Of a DNA stretch of 64,000 nt, positions 35,926-45,950 are shown piece by piece. The stretch's first letter is position 1; each line of letters begins with the position of its first letter. The position numbers and the translations under genes are program-made. The stretch is from Synechococcus sp. RCC307 (GTDB taxonomy: Bacteria > Cyanobacteriota > Cyanobacteriia > PCC-6307 > Cyanobiaceae): assembly GCA_000063525.1 (NCBI GenBank), contig CT978603.1, positions 181,105-245,104 on the forward strand, written 5' to 3'. The notes below the pieces were generated by a model. It ran no database searches and was not told the DNA's origin. It was given only the letters and a program-made list of their open reading frames with translations.

Positions 35926-36920
35926 CGTTGATTCAACCCACAGATCGCTTTGCGATTTTTGGTGCCCGCGGAATGGCCGGTAGTGCCATCAGCAGAGCTT
36001 TAGGGCGGCAGGGTTACCAAGACCAACTCCTGCCCTCACGCCAACAGCTTGATCTCCTCGATGGAGGCTCTGTTGATCAATGGATGGCAACCAACAAACC
36101 CGATGTGGTTGTTTTGGCGGCGGCTAAAGTTGGGGGAATTCTTGCGAATAACACCTACCCAGCCGACTTCTTGCTGGAGAACCTCAAAATTCAGACCCAC
36201 GTGATTGAGAGTGCCTGGAGGCATGGTGTGCGGCGGCTTTTGTTTCTCGGCAGTAGCTGCATTTATCCCAAACTTGCAAAACAGCCCATTCGTGAAGAGT
36301 CTCTCTTAAAAGGAGATTTAGAGCCCACCAATGAGTGGTATGCCATCGCCAAAATTGCGGGTATCAAGCTGTGTGAATCACTGCGCAAGCAATATGGATT
36401 TGATGCCATCAGCTTGATGCCAACCAACCTCTATGGCCCTGGGGATAACTACCACCCGCAGAACAGCCATGTGTTGCCGGCGCTGATACGCCGCTTTCAT
36501 GAGGCAGTCCAGGCGGATGCCACGAGCGTGACCTGTTGGGGGTCGGGCTCACCCTTGCGGGAGTTTCTGCATGTGGATGATTTGGGTGATGCCTGTGTGT
36601 TCGCGTTGGAGCGCTGGAGTGCCTTGGCAGCCAATGCCCCCAAAGATCAGTCCGGTGACGCGCTGGCCTTTTTGAATGTGGGTACCGGCGTGGATTGCAC
36701 GATCAAACAGCTGGCTGAACAAGTAGCTGCGGCAACCGGTTTTGTTGGGGAGATCCAATGGGACACCAGTAAGCCGGATGGCACACCCAAAAAGCAGCTT
36801 GATGTGTCCAGGCTGCAAGCGATGGGGTGGTCAGCGCGCATCCCGCTGAATCAAGGCATCCCGATGGCGTTTCAGGATTTCAAACAGGCTGAGGCCGCTC
36901 AGTTGGTGCGCTCTAAGTAA
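35922..36920 (+). CDS. fcl: GDP-L-fucose synthase
   Basis: A 332-residue epimerase/reductase that finishes GDP-L-fucose. [11 protein letters not shown] binds [15 protein letters not shown] carries the catalytic Ser, and [13 protein letters not shown] the YxxxK pair; [18 protein letters not shown] is characteristic. Starts at GTG 35922 inside the end of gmd. A truncated remnant of a second copy lies at 10913-11143. GDP-fucose probably feeds the surface glycan encoded to the left. Confidence 0.95.
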   Translation: MTLIQPTDRFAIFGARGMAGSAISRALGRQGYQDQLLPSRQQLDLLDGGSVDQWMATNKPDVVVLAAAKVGGILANNTYPADFLLENLKIQTHVIESAWRHGVRRLLFLGSSCIYPKLAKQPIREESLLKGDLEPTNEWYAIAKIAGIKLCESLRKQYGFDAISLMPTNLYGPGDNYHPQNSHVLPALIRRFHEAVQADATSVTCWGSGSPLREFLHVDDLGDACVFALERWSALAANAPKDQSGDALAFLNVGTGVDCTIKQLAEQVAAATGFVGEIQWDTSKPDGTPKKQLDVSRLQAMGWSARIPLNQGIPMAFQDFKQAEAAQLVRSK

Positions 36921-37022
36921 CGATTGCGCCTTGATGGGATACGAGGGGATTGCAATTTTGCACACCCAGAACGCTGACGGGCGGCGCTTTTCCAGGCAGC
37001 ATCAGTTCGGCTCGAGCCAGCG

Positions 37023-37808
37023 ATGACCCAGGCTTCTTCTGCTGTTGTTGAAATGCGCGGCCTCAGCTTGCTGCGCGGAAACCGCGTCATTCTTGATGAC
37101 ATCGATCTGCGCCTAGAAGCCGGCCAGAGCTTGGCGGTCGTGGGTCCATCGGGTGCTGGCAAAACCACCATCCTGCGCTTGCTTGCTGGCTTGGAAATGC
37201 CAAGCGCTGGAGAGCTGCATTTGTTCGGCCGCCGCCAGGACTACTTGCGCCTGGATCAGCACCTTCCCCCCGATGTGCGTTTGGTGTCGCAGAACCCAGC
37301 GCTGCTGGGCTCGTTATCGGTGTTGCACAACGTTGGCTTTTTGCTCTACCGCGGCGGCCTGCTGAGCGACAAAGAGATTAAAGAGCGCGTAGCGCGCTGT
37401 TTGGAAGCGGTTGGTTTGGCGGGTACTGAGGATTTGATGCCGGCTGAACTTTCTGGCGGCATGCAAAAGCGGGTGAGCTTTGCCAGAGCGATGATCGACG
37501 ACCCTGCTGCCGATTCGGCGAATCCTCTGCTGCTCTTCGACGAGCCCACGGCAGGTTTGGATCCAGTGGCGTCGACCCGCATTGAGGACTTGATGGTCAC
37601 AACGACGCGCCTGAGTCGAGGCACGTCCGTTGTCGTCAGTCATGTGCTGAGCACGATTGAGCGCTCTGCAGAGCAGGTCGTTTTGCTGTACGACGGCAAG
37701 CTGCGCTGGCAAGGATCGGTGGAGGCTTTTCGCTGTTCCGATAATCCTTATGTCGTTCAGTTCAGAACGGCTAGCCTAACTGGACCCATGCAGCCCCAGG
37801 AGCTGTAA
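37023..37808 (+). CDS. ABC transporter ATPase, MlaF-like lipid transport
   Basis: A 261-residue ATPase: Walker A GPSGAGKTTILR, signature LSGGMQKRVSFARAM, Walker B LLFDEPTAGLDP. The SGGMxKRV form is typical of the Mla/Mkl/TGD3 family that drives lipid movement between membranes. It is followed 7 bp later by an MCE-domain protein, confirming the assignment. The matching permease (MlaE/TGD1 type) is not in the window, which is common in cyanobacteria. Confidence 0.9.
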   Translation: MTQASSAVVEMRGLSLLRGNRVILDDIDLRLEAGQSLAVVGPSGAGKTTILRLLAGLEMPSAGELHLFGRRQDYLRLDQHLPPDVRLVSQNPALLGSLSVLHNVGFLLYRGGLLSDKEIKERVARCLEAVGLAGTEDLMPAELSGGMQKRVSFARAMIDDPAADSANPLLLFDEPTAGLDPVASTRIEDLMVTTTRLSRGTSVVVSHVLSTIERSAEQVVLLYDGKLRWQGSVEAFRCSDNPYVVQFRTASLTGPMQPQEL

Positions 37809-37815
37809 CCAGCTG

Positions 37816-38712
37816 ATGCGCCGCAGTGTTCGCGAGGCCACCATCGGGTTTTCTCTGCTGGCTGCTCTGGTCGGTGGACTTGGTTTGTGGTTTTGGCTCA
37901 CAGGCGTTGTCTTCGGCCAGAAGACCTACTCGATTCGTTTGCGGTTCCAAGATGCTGCTGGCTTAGCTCCTCAAAGCGTCGTCACCTATCAAGGCGTTCC
38001 TGTTGGCTCGGTTCATTCGGTCACCCCAGAGGCGGGTTGGGTTGCTGTGGAAGCCAAGATCAACGATCGCAGCTTGAAGCTTTATCGCCCTATTACGGCT
38101 CAAATTCGTAGTGGTTCTCTTCTGGGTGGTGACCCCCAAGTTGCCTTAGACACCCAAGCCACGATCCCTGCCTCCGATACCTCAGGAGGACCCACCAGCA
38201 GCACTTGCAACCCCACGCGGATTGTTTGTGAAGGTGGATTGATTAAGGGAGAAGTCACCCCCAGCCTCACCACGGTGATGGGTCTGATGGAGCGGATCTT
38301 GACTCAGGCTGATCAAGACAAGCTCATCAGCAAAGGTGCTACGACCCTCACGGCTCTAACGAAGACCTCCGAGGACTTCTCAGCTCTTGCCGAGAAAGCT
38401 GAGGGTTTGGTCGCTGAACTGCAGTCTGCTGTGGAAAATGCAGGCCCTGTGATCGACAACTTGGATTCAGCTACGGCCCATGCCAGCAACGTGTTGGGAG
38501 CTCTGGATAATCCCAAATCATTGAATGAATTGAAAAAGACGGTCAGCAACGCTGAGCAACTCACACGACGCATCGATGTGATTAGTGGCGATATTCAGCA
38601 GCTCACCTCAGATCCCAACGTCATCAATGGCTTCCGCAGTGTCAGCATTGGCTTGGGCAAGTTTTTTGATGAGCTCTATCCCTCGATCAAGCCTGAAACC
38701 ACTGACGATTGA
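37816..38712 (+). CDS. MCE (MlaD-like) substrate-binding protein
   Basis: A 298-residue protein. One N-terminal membrane helix (EATIGFSLLAALVGGLGLWF) is followed by an MCE domain (about residues 40-120, with GLAPQSVVTYQGVPVGSV) and a long helical C-terminal part rich in heptads (ENAGPVIDNLDSATAHASNV). MCE proteins bind lipid in the periplasm for an ABC ATPase, here the preceding gene product. Its stop touches the convergent chlD stop. Confidence 0.9.
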   Translation: MRRSVREATIGFSLLAALVGGLGLWFWLTGVVFGQKTYSIRLRFQDAAGLAPQSVVTYQGVPVGSVHSVTPEAGWVAVEAKINDRSLKLYRPITAQIRSGSLLGGDPQVALDTQATIPASDTSGGPTSSTCNPTRIVCEGGLIKGEVTPSLTTVMGLMERILTQADQDKLISKGATTLTALTKTSEDFSALAEKAEGLVAELQSAVENAGPVIDNLDSATAHASNVLGALDNPKSLNELKKTVSNAEQLTRRIDVISGDIQQLTSDPNVINGFRSVSIGLGKFFDELYPSIKPETTDD

Positions 38713-40674
38713 TCAGCGGTTTAAGGCCTCAAGGGCAACCGCTGCAATCGCCTGATCGCTGGCTTTGGGTAGTTGCACGTAGCGGCCAGCGGCGGCGGCG
38801 GCGAGTTCTTTGCCCATGCCGCTGCCAATGAACTTGCGCTCGGTGTCGATCACCAGCAGCTGCAAGCCCAGTTGCGCGTATCGGCTCGCCACGTCCTTGA
38901 GCTCTTGCTTGAGATCAACAGGCGGCTCACCTTCAAGTTCGGGTTGGCCCAATGAGCGGCCGAGCGGCACATTGCCTCTGCCGTCGGTGATGGCGACCAC
39001 CACCACTTGCGATAACTCACCGGTTTGCAGCGCGTTGTTCCCGACTCGCGCTGCTTGGGCTAGGCCATGGGCGAGAGGACTGCCGCCTCCGCAGGCCATG
39101 GTTTCTAAGCGCCGTTTGGCCGCCGTAATCGACCGGGTGGGAGGAAGCAGCACTTCAGCTTGCTCGCCCCGGAAGGGGATCAGGGCCACCTCATCGCGGT
39201 TTTCATAGGCCTCAGTGAGTAGCCGAAGCACAGCACCCTTGGCGCTTTGCATGCGGTTCAGCGCCATCGAGCCGCTGGCATCCACCAGGAAGATCACCAG
39301 GGCGCCTGCTTTGCGTTGCAGTTGCTTCGCGCGCAGATCGCCGTCTTGAACGATCACCTTCCGGTGGGGTTCGCGCGCGCGCCGAGCTTTTTGATAGGGG
39401 GCAGCTGCGCGCAGGGTGGCGTCGACGGCAATACGGCGAACCGGTCCGCGGGGAAGCACAGGCCGCACATAACGGCCGCGGCTTTCGCTCAGCACAATGC
39501 CGCGCGAGCCACTACTGGCGGCCCGGTTTTTGGCGCTTTGGAACTGCAGCAGTTCTGGGTCGATCGCGGTGGCTTCCGCATCGAGCATGAACTCCTCCGG
39601 CACGCTCGGCGGAGTGTCGTCTTCCGGCTCATCGGGCTCGGGTGGATCGGGCTCTTCCTCTTCGTTGTTGTCCTCGCTTTCAGGCGGATCCGGTTGCTCT
39701 TCGTTATCGCCCGGTGGCGGCGGCGGGGGAGGAGGAGGTTGTTGCTGATCATCCGGCGGAGGCATCAACTTGGCCCGTGGTGCGATCACCAGCCGCACGG
39801 CCAATTGCAGGTCTTCGGCTTCCACTTGATCGCGGCCTTGCAAAGCGGCATGGGCTCGGGCCACGCGCAGGGCATAGAGCTCAGCCCGGTGGCCTTCCAC
39901 ACCGCCGCGCAGCGCTTCATTCACCAAGTAGGCGATCTGTTCGCGGCTGATTTGCACATCGGGTAGCCATTGCCGCGCTAGCAGCAGCTGGGTGGCGAGG
40001 GCATCGGTTTCTTCTTGAAATTGGGCCCGAAATGCCTCAGCGTTTTCGCCGTAGGCAATGGCAGCCTCGGCGATGCTGACGCGGGATGCGCTGTCGATGG
40101 TCTGATCAGCGGAAAGGGCAATCGCGAAGCGATCCAGCAGGTGATCGCGAACAGCACCTTCCTCTGGGTTGTAGGTGGCAATGAGCAGCGGCCGGCAGGG
40201 ATGGGCCACGCTCAGGCCTTCGCGCTCCACCTGGTTGGTGCCTGAGCCCACAGCCGCCAACACCAGGTTCAAGGCATTGGCATCGAGCAGGTTGAGCTCA
40301 TCGATGTAAAGCACCCCTCTGTGGGCTTCAGCGAGGAGTCCGGGTTGAAACACGGTTCGCCCTTCCGAGAGCGAGCGGGTGACATCAACGGAGCCCACCA
40401 GTCGGTCTTCGGTGACCCCAAGTGGGATCTGCACAAACGGTGCAGGGATCACCTTGCTGGGGTTGACCCCATCTGGTTCTTCGTTCCAGCTGCCTTCAAG
40501 AATTTCGATGGCTGGCAGCAAGGCGTGCAGGCCCCTGGCCAGCACTGATTTGCCTGTGCCGCGCCCCCCAGCAATCACCACACCACCCAGGCCTGGGTCA
40601 ATCGCCGCCAGCAGCAGCGCCAGCTTCAGCGTTGGGTGGCCGGTGACGGCAGCGAGGGGAAAAACAGGAAGCAT
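38713..40674 (-). CDS. chlD: Magnesium chelatase subunit D
   Basis: A 653-residue subunit of the enzyme inserting Mg into protoporphyrin IX for chlorophyll. It has an N-terminal AAA+ domain ([14 protein letters not shown]), a central acidic and proline-rich linker (about residues 300-360, with runs of Pro and Glu/Asp) and a C-terminal integrin-I/VWA domain with MIDAS motif VDASGSMAL. The frame extends to TTG 40683, but ATG 40674 is the likely start. Long open frames on the other strand here are compositional shadows. Confidence 0.95.
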   Translation of the reverse strand: MLPVFPLAAVTGHPTLKLALLLAAIDPGLGGVVIAGGRGTGKSVLARGLHALLPAIEILEGSWNEEPDGVNPSKVIPAPFVQIPLGVTEDRLVGSVDVTRSLSEGRTVFQPGLLAEAHRGVLYIDELNLLDANALNLVLAAVGSGTNQVEREGLSVAHPCRPLLIATYNPEEGAVRDHLLDRFAIALSADQTIDSASRVSIAEAAIAYGENAEAFRAQFQEETDALATQLLLARQWLPDVQISREQIAYLVNEALRGGVEGHRAELYALRVARAHAALQGRDQVEAEDLQLAVRLVIAPRAKLMPPPDDQQQPPPPPPPPPGDNEEQPDPPESEDNNEEEEPDPPEPDEPEDDTPPSVPEEFMLDAEATAIDPELLQFQSAKNRAASSGSRGIVLSESRGRYVRPVLPRGPVRRIAVDATLRAAAPYQKARRAREPHRKVIVQDGDLRAKQLQRKAGALVIFLVDASGSMALNRMQSAKGAVLRLLTEAYENRDEVALIPFRGEQAEVLLPPTRSITAAKRRLETMACGGGSPLAHGLAQAARVGNNALQTGELSQVVVVAITDGRGNVPLGRSLGQPELEGEPPVDLKQELKDVASRYAQLGLQLLVIDTERKFIGSGMGKELAAAAAGRYVQLPKASDQAIAAVALEALNR

Positions 40675-40692
40675 CGCGGCCAATATTGCAGC

Positions 40693-43047
40693 TCAAGCGG
40701 GTTCGATTGGGGCCAGGCGTGGATCCAGGATCTTGGATCCCATGCCAATGAACTTCACGGCAATCGAGATTTTCTCGCCGCTGCCAAAGGTGTGAGTCAC
40801 CTCGCCTTCACCGAAATTGGCGTGGATCACTTTTTCCCCCACGCTCCAGCTGCGGGCTGCACTGACCCGCGCTTTGGGTTGTGCTTCAGCTCGATCCACG
40901 CGCGTGAGTCGCTCGAGCCGCTGCTCGCGGCGCAGGGCGGCACCACCACTGCGGGGGATATCGCCTTGAACGAGTGCTTCGGGCAGTTCGGCCAAAAAGA
41001 TGGATGGCACTGCTGGCTCGCGCATGCCGCCCCACAACCGCCGTTCGCTGGCATGGGAGAGGAACAATCGCTCCTTGGCCCTAGTGATCCCCACGTAGCA
41101 AAGCCGCCGTTCTTCTTCCAGGGAGGCGGGATCATCCAGTGAGCGGTAGCTGGGGAAGAGTCCTTGCTCAAGGCCTACCAGGCAAACCACGGGGAACTCC
41201 AGCCCCTTGCTGCTGTGCAGGGTCATCAAGGTGACGCGATCAGCCGCGGTGTCTTTGCTGTCGGCGTCGCTGGCTAAGGCCGCAGATGCCAGGAACCCCT
41301 CGAGATCGCCCTCTTCGTTTTCTTCTTGGTATTGCAGAGCTGCATTGACCAACTCCTGCAGGTTGCGCCGGCGCTCCTCGGCTTCATCGGTGGCTTCGGT
41401 GATCAGTTCCCTGAGGTAGCCGCTCTTTTCGAGCACTTGCTGAATCAGTTCCGATGGCGGCGCCACTTGGGCTTGTTCCCTGAGGCCATTGATGAGCTCG
41501 CAGAACTGCAGCAGTCCTTTGGCTGAGCGCCCGCCCAGGGATCGAACGGCTTCACCGTCGCTCACCACATCCCAGAGCGGAATGGCCAGCTGATTGGCGG
41601 CGTCGTTGAGCCGTTGGATGGTGGTTTTGCCGATGCCGCGGCGCGGCACATTGATCACCCGCAGCAGGCTGACGCTGTCAGCAGGGTTGATCAGCAGCCG
41701 CAGGTAGGCGAGTACATCTTTGATTTCGCGCCGGTCGTAAAAGCGCAGGCCCCCCACCACCACGTAGGGAATGCGCCAACGCACCAGGGATTCCTCGATG
41801 GCCCTGGATTGGGCATTGGTGCGATAAAGCACCGCCATGCTTCCCCAGCTCAGCTCTGGGTGCGCGGCATCGAGCATGCGCATCCGGTGCACCACGGCTT
41901 CGGCTTCAGCGATCTCGTCGTCGCAGCGGGTGAGTGAGATCAGCTCACCTTCGCCGCGGGTGGGGCGCAATACCTTGTCGATCCGCTCGCTGTTGTTGGC
42001 GATCAAGGCGTTAGCGGCCTCAAGGATCGTGGCGGTGGAGCGGTAGTTCTCCTCCAACTTCACCATCGTACGTGTGGCGTCATCGGCGGCTTGATCGCCG
42101 AAGTCCTGCTGGAAGCCCATCAGGATTGTGAAGTCAGCGGCGCGGAAGCTGTAGATGCTCTGATCGGCATCACCGACCACAAACACCGAGCGGCCGTTCC
42201 ATTCGTTGTAGAGCTGGGGGTCTTGGCCGCCTGTCACCAGCAGCTTGATTAGGTCGTACTGGGTGCGGTTGGTGTCTTGGTATTCATCCACGAGTACATG
42301 GCGGAAGCGCCGGTGCCAGTAGCTGCGCACCTGTTCGTTCTGCTGCAACAGCTGCACCGGCAGCAGCAGCAGATCATCGAAATCAAGGGCGTTGTTGGCG
42401 GCTAAGGCTTTGCGGTAGCGCCGGTAGACATCGGCGGTGAGCTTGCCGCGCTGGCCTTCGGAGTTGGCTTCGAGTTGATCAGGCAGCCACCCCTGGTTTT
42501 TGGCGTTGCTGATGGCCCAGCGAATCTTTTTGGGTTCAACGCGCTTGGGATCGAGCTGCAGCTCCTGGGTCACGATCTCTTTGACCAGGCTTTGGGCGTC
42601 GGCCTCGTCGTAGATCGAGAACTGCTTGGTCCAGCAGAGGCCCTCGGGATCTTTGAACTTGTCAATGTCGAAGCGCAGCAAGCGCGAGAACAGGGCGTGG
42701 AAGGTGCCGATCCACAGCTCTTTAATCACTTCACGCTCAATGCGGGAGCGCAGTTGCCGCTGCTCCACCGCCGGCAGGGTTCCCCAGGGCTGACCAAATT
42801 GACTTTGGGCCAGCTTTTGGGCCAGCAGCAGTTGCAGCCGCTCTTTCATCTCCCGCGCGGCCTTGTTGGTGAAAGTGACCGCCAGGATCTGGGCTGGATC
42901 AGCCCCGTGCTCGCCAATCAGGTGGGCGATGCGATGGGTGAGTGCGCGCGTCTTGCCGCTACCGGCACCAGCCACCACCAGCAGCGGACCTTCGTGGTGA
43001 TCCACCGCCCGGCGTTGGGCGTCATTGAGGCCGGCGAGGAAGCTCAT
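40693..43047 (-). CDS. pcrA: UvrD/PcrA-type DNA helicase
   Basis: A 784-residue superfamily 1 helicase. Walker A is AGAGSGKTRALTHR near residue 30; DEYQDTNRTQYDLI is motif II, VGDADQSIYSFRAAD motif III, LEENYRSTATIL motif IV, TLMTLHSSKGLEFPVV motif V and YVGITRAKERLFLSHA motif VI. It unwinds DNA 3'-5' in nucleotide-excision and replication repair. The C-terminal tail VIHANFGEGEVTH is the PcrA-type RNAP-binding Tudor-like segment. Ends 18 bp before the chlD ATG. Confidence 0.95.
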   Translation of the reverse strand: MSFLAGLNDAQRRAVDHHEGPLLVVAGAGSGKTRALTHRIAHLIGEHGADPAQILAVTFTNKAAREMKERLQLLLAQKLAQSQFGQPWGTLPAVEQRQLRSRIEREVIKELWIGTFHALFSRLLRFDIDKFKDPEGLCWTKQFSIYDEADAQSLVKEIVTQELQLDPKRVEPKKIRWAISNAKNQGWLPDQLEANSEGQRGKLTADVYRRYRKALAANNALDFDDLLLLPVQLLQQNEQVRSYWHRRFRHVLVDEYQDTNRTQYDLIKLLVTGGQDPQLYNEWNGRSVFVVGDADQSIYSFRAADFTILMGFQQDFGDQAADDATRTMVKLEENYRSTATILEAANALIANNSERIDKVLRPTRGEGELISLTRCDDEIAEAEAVVHRMRMLDAAHPELSWGSMAVLYRTNAQSRAIEESLVRWRIPYVVVGGLRFYDRREIKDVLAYLRLLINPADSVSLLRVINVPRRGIGKTTIQRLNDAANQLAIPLWDVVSDGEAVRSLGGRSAKGLLQFCELINGLREQAQVAPPSELIQQVLEKSGYLRELITEATDEAEERRRNLQELVNAALQYQEENEEGDLEGFLASAALASDADSKDTAADRVTLMTLHSSKGLEFPVVCLVGLEQGLFPSYRSLDDPASLEEERRLCYVGITRAKERLFLSHASERRLWGGMREPAVPSIFLAELPEALVQGDIPRSGGAALRREQRLERLTRVDRAEAQPKARVSAARSWSVGEKVIHANFGEGEVTHTFGSGEKISIAVKFIGMGSKILDPRLAPIEPA

Positions 43048-43082
43048 GCAGCGAGACTATCGATCTCTCGCAGCTGCCAGTG

Positions 43083-43613
43083 ATGCCGTTGTGCCGCAAA
43101 ACCAGTGCGGTGGCGTTGGGCAGCAACCTGGGTGATTCGTTGGAGCTGCTGAGCACAGCGGCCCAGGCCCTGCAGCAGTTGGCCGCGGCAGGTTCGTTTC
43201 GCTGCTCGCCGCTGTTCCGCACCGCTCCAGTGGGCGGGCCGGTGGACCAGCCTGACTTCATCAATGCGGTGGTGCTGCTGGATTGGCAGGACACTCCTGA
43301 GCAATTGCTTCAGCAGCTGCAGCAGCTGGAGGCCGCTGCTGGCCGGCAGCGCTTGATCGCCAATGGCCCGCGCTCATTGGATCTCGATTTGCTCTGGTGC
43401 GGCATGGAGCAACGCTGCAGCGCTTTCCTCGAGCTGCCCCATCCGCGCTTGGCCCAGCGCCGTTTTGTGCTGCAGCCCTTGGCGGCGCTGGATCCAACGT
43501 TGGTGCCGCCAGGGCAGGGTCTCAGTGTTTCAGCTTTGCTGGCGCGGGTTGAGCAACTGGGCGAGGAGCCGCCGCCAGAGCAGCTTCAATTCCCCCACAG
43601 CTGGCCCGGTTGA
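43083..43613 (+). CDS. folK: 6-hydroxymethyl-7,8-dihydropterin pyrophosphokinase
   Basis: A 176-residue enzyme transferring pyrophosphate from ATP in folate synthesis. VALGSNLGDSLELL near the start and GPRSLDLDLLWCG near residue 95 are the HPPK signatures; RTAPVGGPVDQPDFINAVV lies between them, and LPHPRLAQRRFVL follows. ATG 43083 is chosen over the GTG one codon upstream. Divergent from pcrA with only 35 bp between starts. Confidence 0.95.
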   Translation: MPLCRKTSAVALGSNLGDSLELLSTAAQALQQLAAAGSFRCSPLFRTAPVGGPVDQPDFINAVVLLDWQDTPEQLLQQLQQLEAAAGRQRLIANGPRSLDLDLLWCGMEQRCSAFLELPHPRLAQRRFVLQPLAALDPTLVPPGQGLSVSALLARVEQLGEEPPPEQLQFPHSWPG

Positions 43614-43647
43614 GCCGGCAGACTGAGCTCCGCCTTTTGGAGCAGCC

Positions 43648-44211
43648 GTGTCTCCTTTGCCTGCGCCAGAGCCTTCTGAACTGCTCGACACCGTGGCCAC
43701 CCTGGCAGTGCGCAAGCTGCGCATGGAGATTCAGCACCTGCGGCTGCCCACTGGAGTGGAAGGCAACTACGGCTGCATTCGCCACCCGGGAGCGTCTTTG
43801 GCTGTGCCGGTATTGGCCGATGGACGGGTGGTGGTCTTGCGTCAGTACCGCTTCGCCGTGCAGCGCCGCATCTTGGAATTTCCAGCGGGCACGTTGGAGC
43901 CCAATGAGCAGCCCCAGCCAGCGATGGAGCGGGAGCTGCAGGAAGAAGCTGGCTACAGCGCTAGCCAATGGGATTCCCTCGGCTTGCTACTCCCTTGCCC
44001 TGGGTATTCCGATGAGGTGATTCACCTGTTTTTGGCCCGTCAGCTCACACCTGTTCCAGCGCCGGTGGCCGGTGATGACGATGAAGACATTGAGGTGGTG
44101 GTGATGCAGCCCGAAGAGCTCGATGCAGCCCTCGCCAGTGGCGATGAGGCCCTTGATGGCAAATCCGTCACGGCTTGGTACCGGGCCAAACAGGTGCTGG
44201 GGCTCGGTTAA
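43648..44211 (+). CDS. NUDIX hydrolase, ADP-ribose pyrophosphatase-like
   Basis: A 187-residue protein starting at GTG 43648. The Nudix box reads GTLEPNEQPQPAMERELQEE followed by AGY, with all metal-binding Glu present. QYRFAVQRRILEFPAG just before it is typical of ADP-sugar hydrolases. It likely clears ADP-ribose or related nucleotide sugars. Overlaps the photolyase ATG by one base (TAATG). Confidence 0.9.
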   Translation: MSPLPAPEPSELLDTVATLAVRKLRMEIQHLRLPTGVEGNYGCIRHPGASLAVPVLADGRVVVLRQYRFAVQRRILEFPAGTLEPNEQPQPAMERELQEEAGYSASQWDSLGLLLPCPGYSDEVIHLFLARQLTPVPAPVAGDDDEDIEVVVMQPEELDAALASGDEALDGKSVTAWYRAKQVLGLG

Positions 44212-45614
44212 TGGGCCCCTGGCTGTTCTGGCATCGCCGTGATCTGCGCTTGGCCGACAACCTCGGCTTGGCGGCGGTGAGCGCGATCACGCCTGAGGTG
44301 ATGGGCGTGTTTGTGTTGGATCCAGCCGAACTGGAGCACCCGACCATGGCTCCGGCGCGCCGCTGGTTTTTGCTGGAAAGCCTGCGGGAGCTGCAGCAGC
44401 GCTGGCGGCAGGCCGGCAGCCAACTGCTGCTGCTAGAGGGCAATCCTGTTGAGCTGTTGCCCCGCCTGGCTCAGCAACTCGGAGCTGCTGGTGTGGCGTG
44501 GAACCGGGATGTGGAGCCCTTGGTGCGCCAGCGCGACCGTGAGCTGGCCGCGGCGCTGAAGGCCATCGGTGTGCGAGTTGCAGCGGATTGGGATCAGTTG
44601 CTGGTGCCACCAGAGCAGCTCAAAACCGGCGGCGGGGATCCCTACCGGGTGTATGGGCCCTATTGGCGCAGTTGGGAGAAGCAGCCCAAGGCCAAGCCTG
44701 TGCCGGCGCCATCAGAGCTAAAGGCTTTGCTCAAGCCAGATCTCAGCGGCTTGCCTGTGCTGAATGAGGTGCCCGTCGAGCCTTGGGAAGGGGCTGACCT
44801 GTGTCCATGTCGCCCAGGCGAAACAGCAGCTCTGGAGCAATTGGAGCACTTTGCAGCCCGCGCCATGGAGCACTACTGCGAAGGCCGCAACTTGCCTGGG
44901 GATGAAGGCACCTCGACTCTCAGTGCGGCTCTGCGGGCTGGCAGCCTCAGCCCGCGCACGGCGTGGGCCGCCAGCTTGGATGTGTGGTCGCACTGCCGCA
45001 GTGATGAACAGCGGCAGTCGGTAACGGTGTGGCAGCAGGAATTGGCATGGCGGGAGTTCTATCAGCAGGCTCTGTTCCATTTCCCGGAATTGGCGGATGG
45101 CCCCTACCGGCCGCAATGGCGCCAGTTCCCCTGGGAAGACGACCCCGTGCGCCTAAAGGCTTGGCAAGACGGGCTGACGGGTGTGCCGATTGTGGATGCC
45201 GCCATGCGGCAGTTGGTGCAAACCGGCTTCATGCACAACCGTTGCCGCATGATCGTGGCTTCGTTTTTGGTTAAAGATCTGATCTGTGATTGGCGCCATG
45301 GGGAGGCCTTCTTCATGGCCCATGAAGTGGATGGCGATCTGGCAGCCAACAATGGCGGCTGGCAGTGGAGCGCCAGCAGTGGCATGGATCCCAAACCGCT
45401 GCGGATCTTCAATCCCTTCACTCAAGCCAGCAAATTTGATCCAGAGGCGACCTACATCCGCCGCTGGTTGCCGGAGCTCGCCCACATCAACACCAAGGAC
45501 CTCATTAGCGGGGATATCGGAGCACTTGAGCGACGCGGTTACCCCGAGCCGATCGTGAACCACAAGCAACAGCAGGCCCGCTTTAAGGCGTTGTATGCGG
45601 CACTGCCGCGCTGA
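44211..45614 (+). CDS. phrA: Deoxyribodipyrimidine photolyase
   Basis: A 467-residue cryptochrome/photolyase protein. The N-terminal antenna domain begins WLFWHRRDLRLADN; the C-terminal FAD domain has DEGTSTLSAALRAGSLSPRT, WRQFPWEDDPVRLKAW, GFMHNRCRMIVASF and DLAANNGGWQWSASSG. These are CPD photolyase class I features; the long N-terminal domain fits a deazaflavin or folate antenna. It repairs UV-made pyrimidine dimers using blue light. Convergent with the LuxR-type regulator, with no gap. Confidence 0.93.
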   Translation: MGPWLFWHRRDLRLADNLGLAAVSAITPEVMGVFVLDPAELEHPTMAPARRWFLLESLRELQQRWRQAGSQLLLLEGNPVELLPRLAQQLGAAGVAWNRDVEPLVRQRDRELAAALKAIGVRVAADWDQLLVPPEQLKTGGGDPYRVYGPYWRSWEKQPKAKPVPAPSELKALLKPDLSGLPVLNEVPVEPWEGADLCPCRPGETAALEQLEHFAARAMEHYCEGRNLPGDEGTSTLSAALRAGSLSPRTAWAASLDVWSHCRSDEQRQSVTVWQQELAWREFYQQALFHFPELADGPYRPQWRQFPWEDDPVRLKAWQDGLTGVPIVDAAMRQLVQTGFMHNRCRMIVASFLVKDLICDWRHGEAFFMAHEVDGDLAANNGGWQWSASSGMDPKPLRIFNPFTQASKFDPEATYIRRWLPELAHINTKDLISGDIGALERRGYPEPIVNHKQQQARFKALYAALPR

Positions 45615-45893
45615 TTAACCCTCGTCGGGAAGGTTGCAGCAGTTGAAGCCGTCTTTGCAGATCTTGCCGTTGGAGAGCGCCCAGTTCACCAGGGCAACCC
45701 GGTTGCGGGAGCCGGTTTTGGTGAAGATGTTGCTGACGTGGTTATCAACCGTGCGCTTGCTGATCGAGAGGCGCAACGCAATTTCTTGGTTGGTGAGCTC
45801 AGCGGCCACTAATTCAATGATTTCAAGTTCGCGCTCAGAGAGATGGATCTTGGCTTGGTAACTTCCGCTGTTCCTCGGGCCCGGAAGCACCAT
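45615..45893 (-). CDS. Small LuxR-type HTH regulator, PedR-like
   Basis: A 92-residue protein that is almost only a LuxR/GerE DNA-binding domain: LSERELEIIELVAAELTNQE, IALRLSISKRTVDNHVSNIF and a final helix to ALSNGK. There is no receiver domain. The C-terminal tail CKDGFNCCNLPDEG holds three Cys. Synechocystis PedR is a similarly small stand-alone LuxR regulator whose activity depends on photosynthetic electron flow through thioredoxin and a cysteine, so this is a good candidate for its counterpart; that link is inferred from family knowledge. Confidence 0.82.
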   Translation of the reverse strand: MVLPGPRNSGSYQAKIHLSERELEIIELVAAELTNQEIALRLSISKRTVDNHVSNIFTKTGSRNRVALVNWALSNGKICKDGFNCCNLPDEG

Positions 45894-45935
45894 GTCGCAG
45901 CCCGCCCTTAATCCTTTCGCCAGTGTAGGCAGCCT

Positions 45936-45941
45936 GGGAGG
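45936..45941 (+). promoter_or_regulatory. Ribosome binding site that decides the metF start
   Basis: GGGAGG ends 9 bases before ATG 45951 but directly abuts ATG 45942. The spacing favours 45951 as the metF start. Confidence 0.6.
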
Positions 45942-45950
45942 ATGAGCCCC

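Noticed and set aside
39247-39966. 239-codon frame opposite chlD
   Set aside because: Antisense to a clear chlD reading frame; the Arg- and Leu-rich translation reflects the reverse complement of the acidic proline-rich linker.
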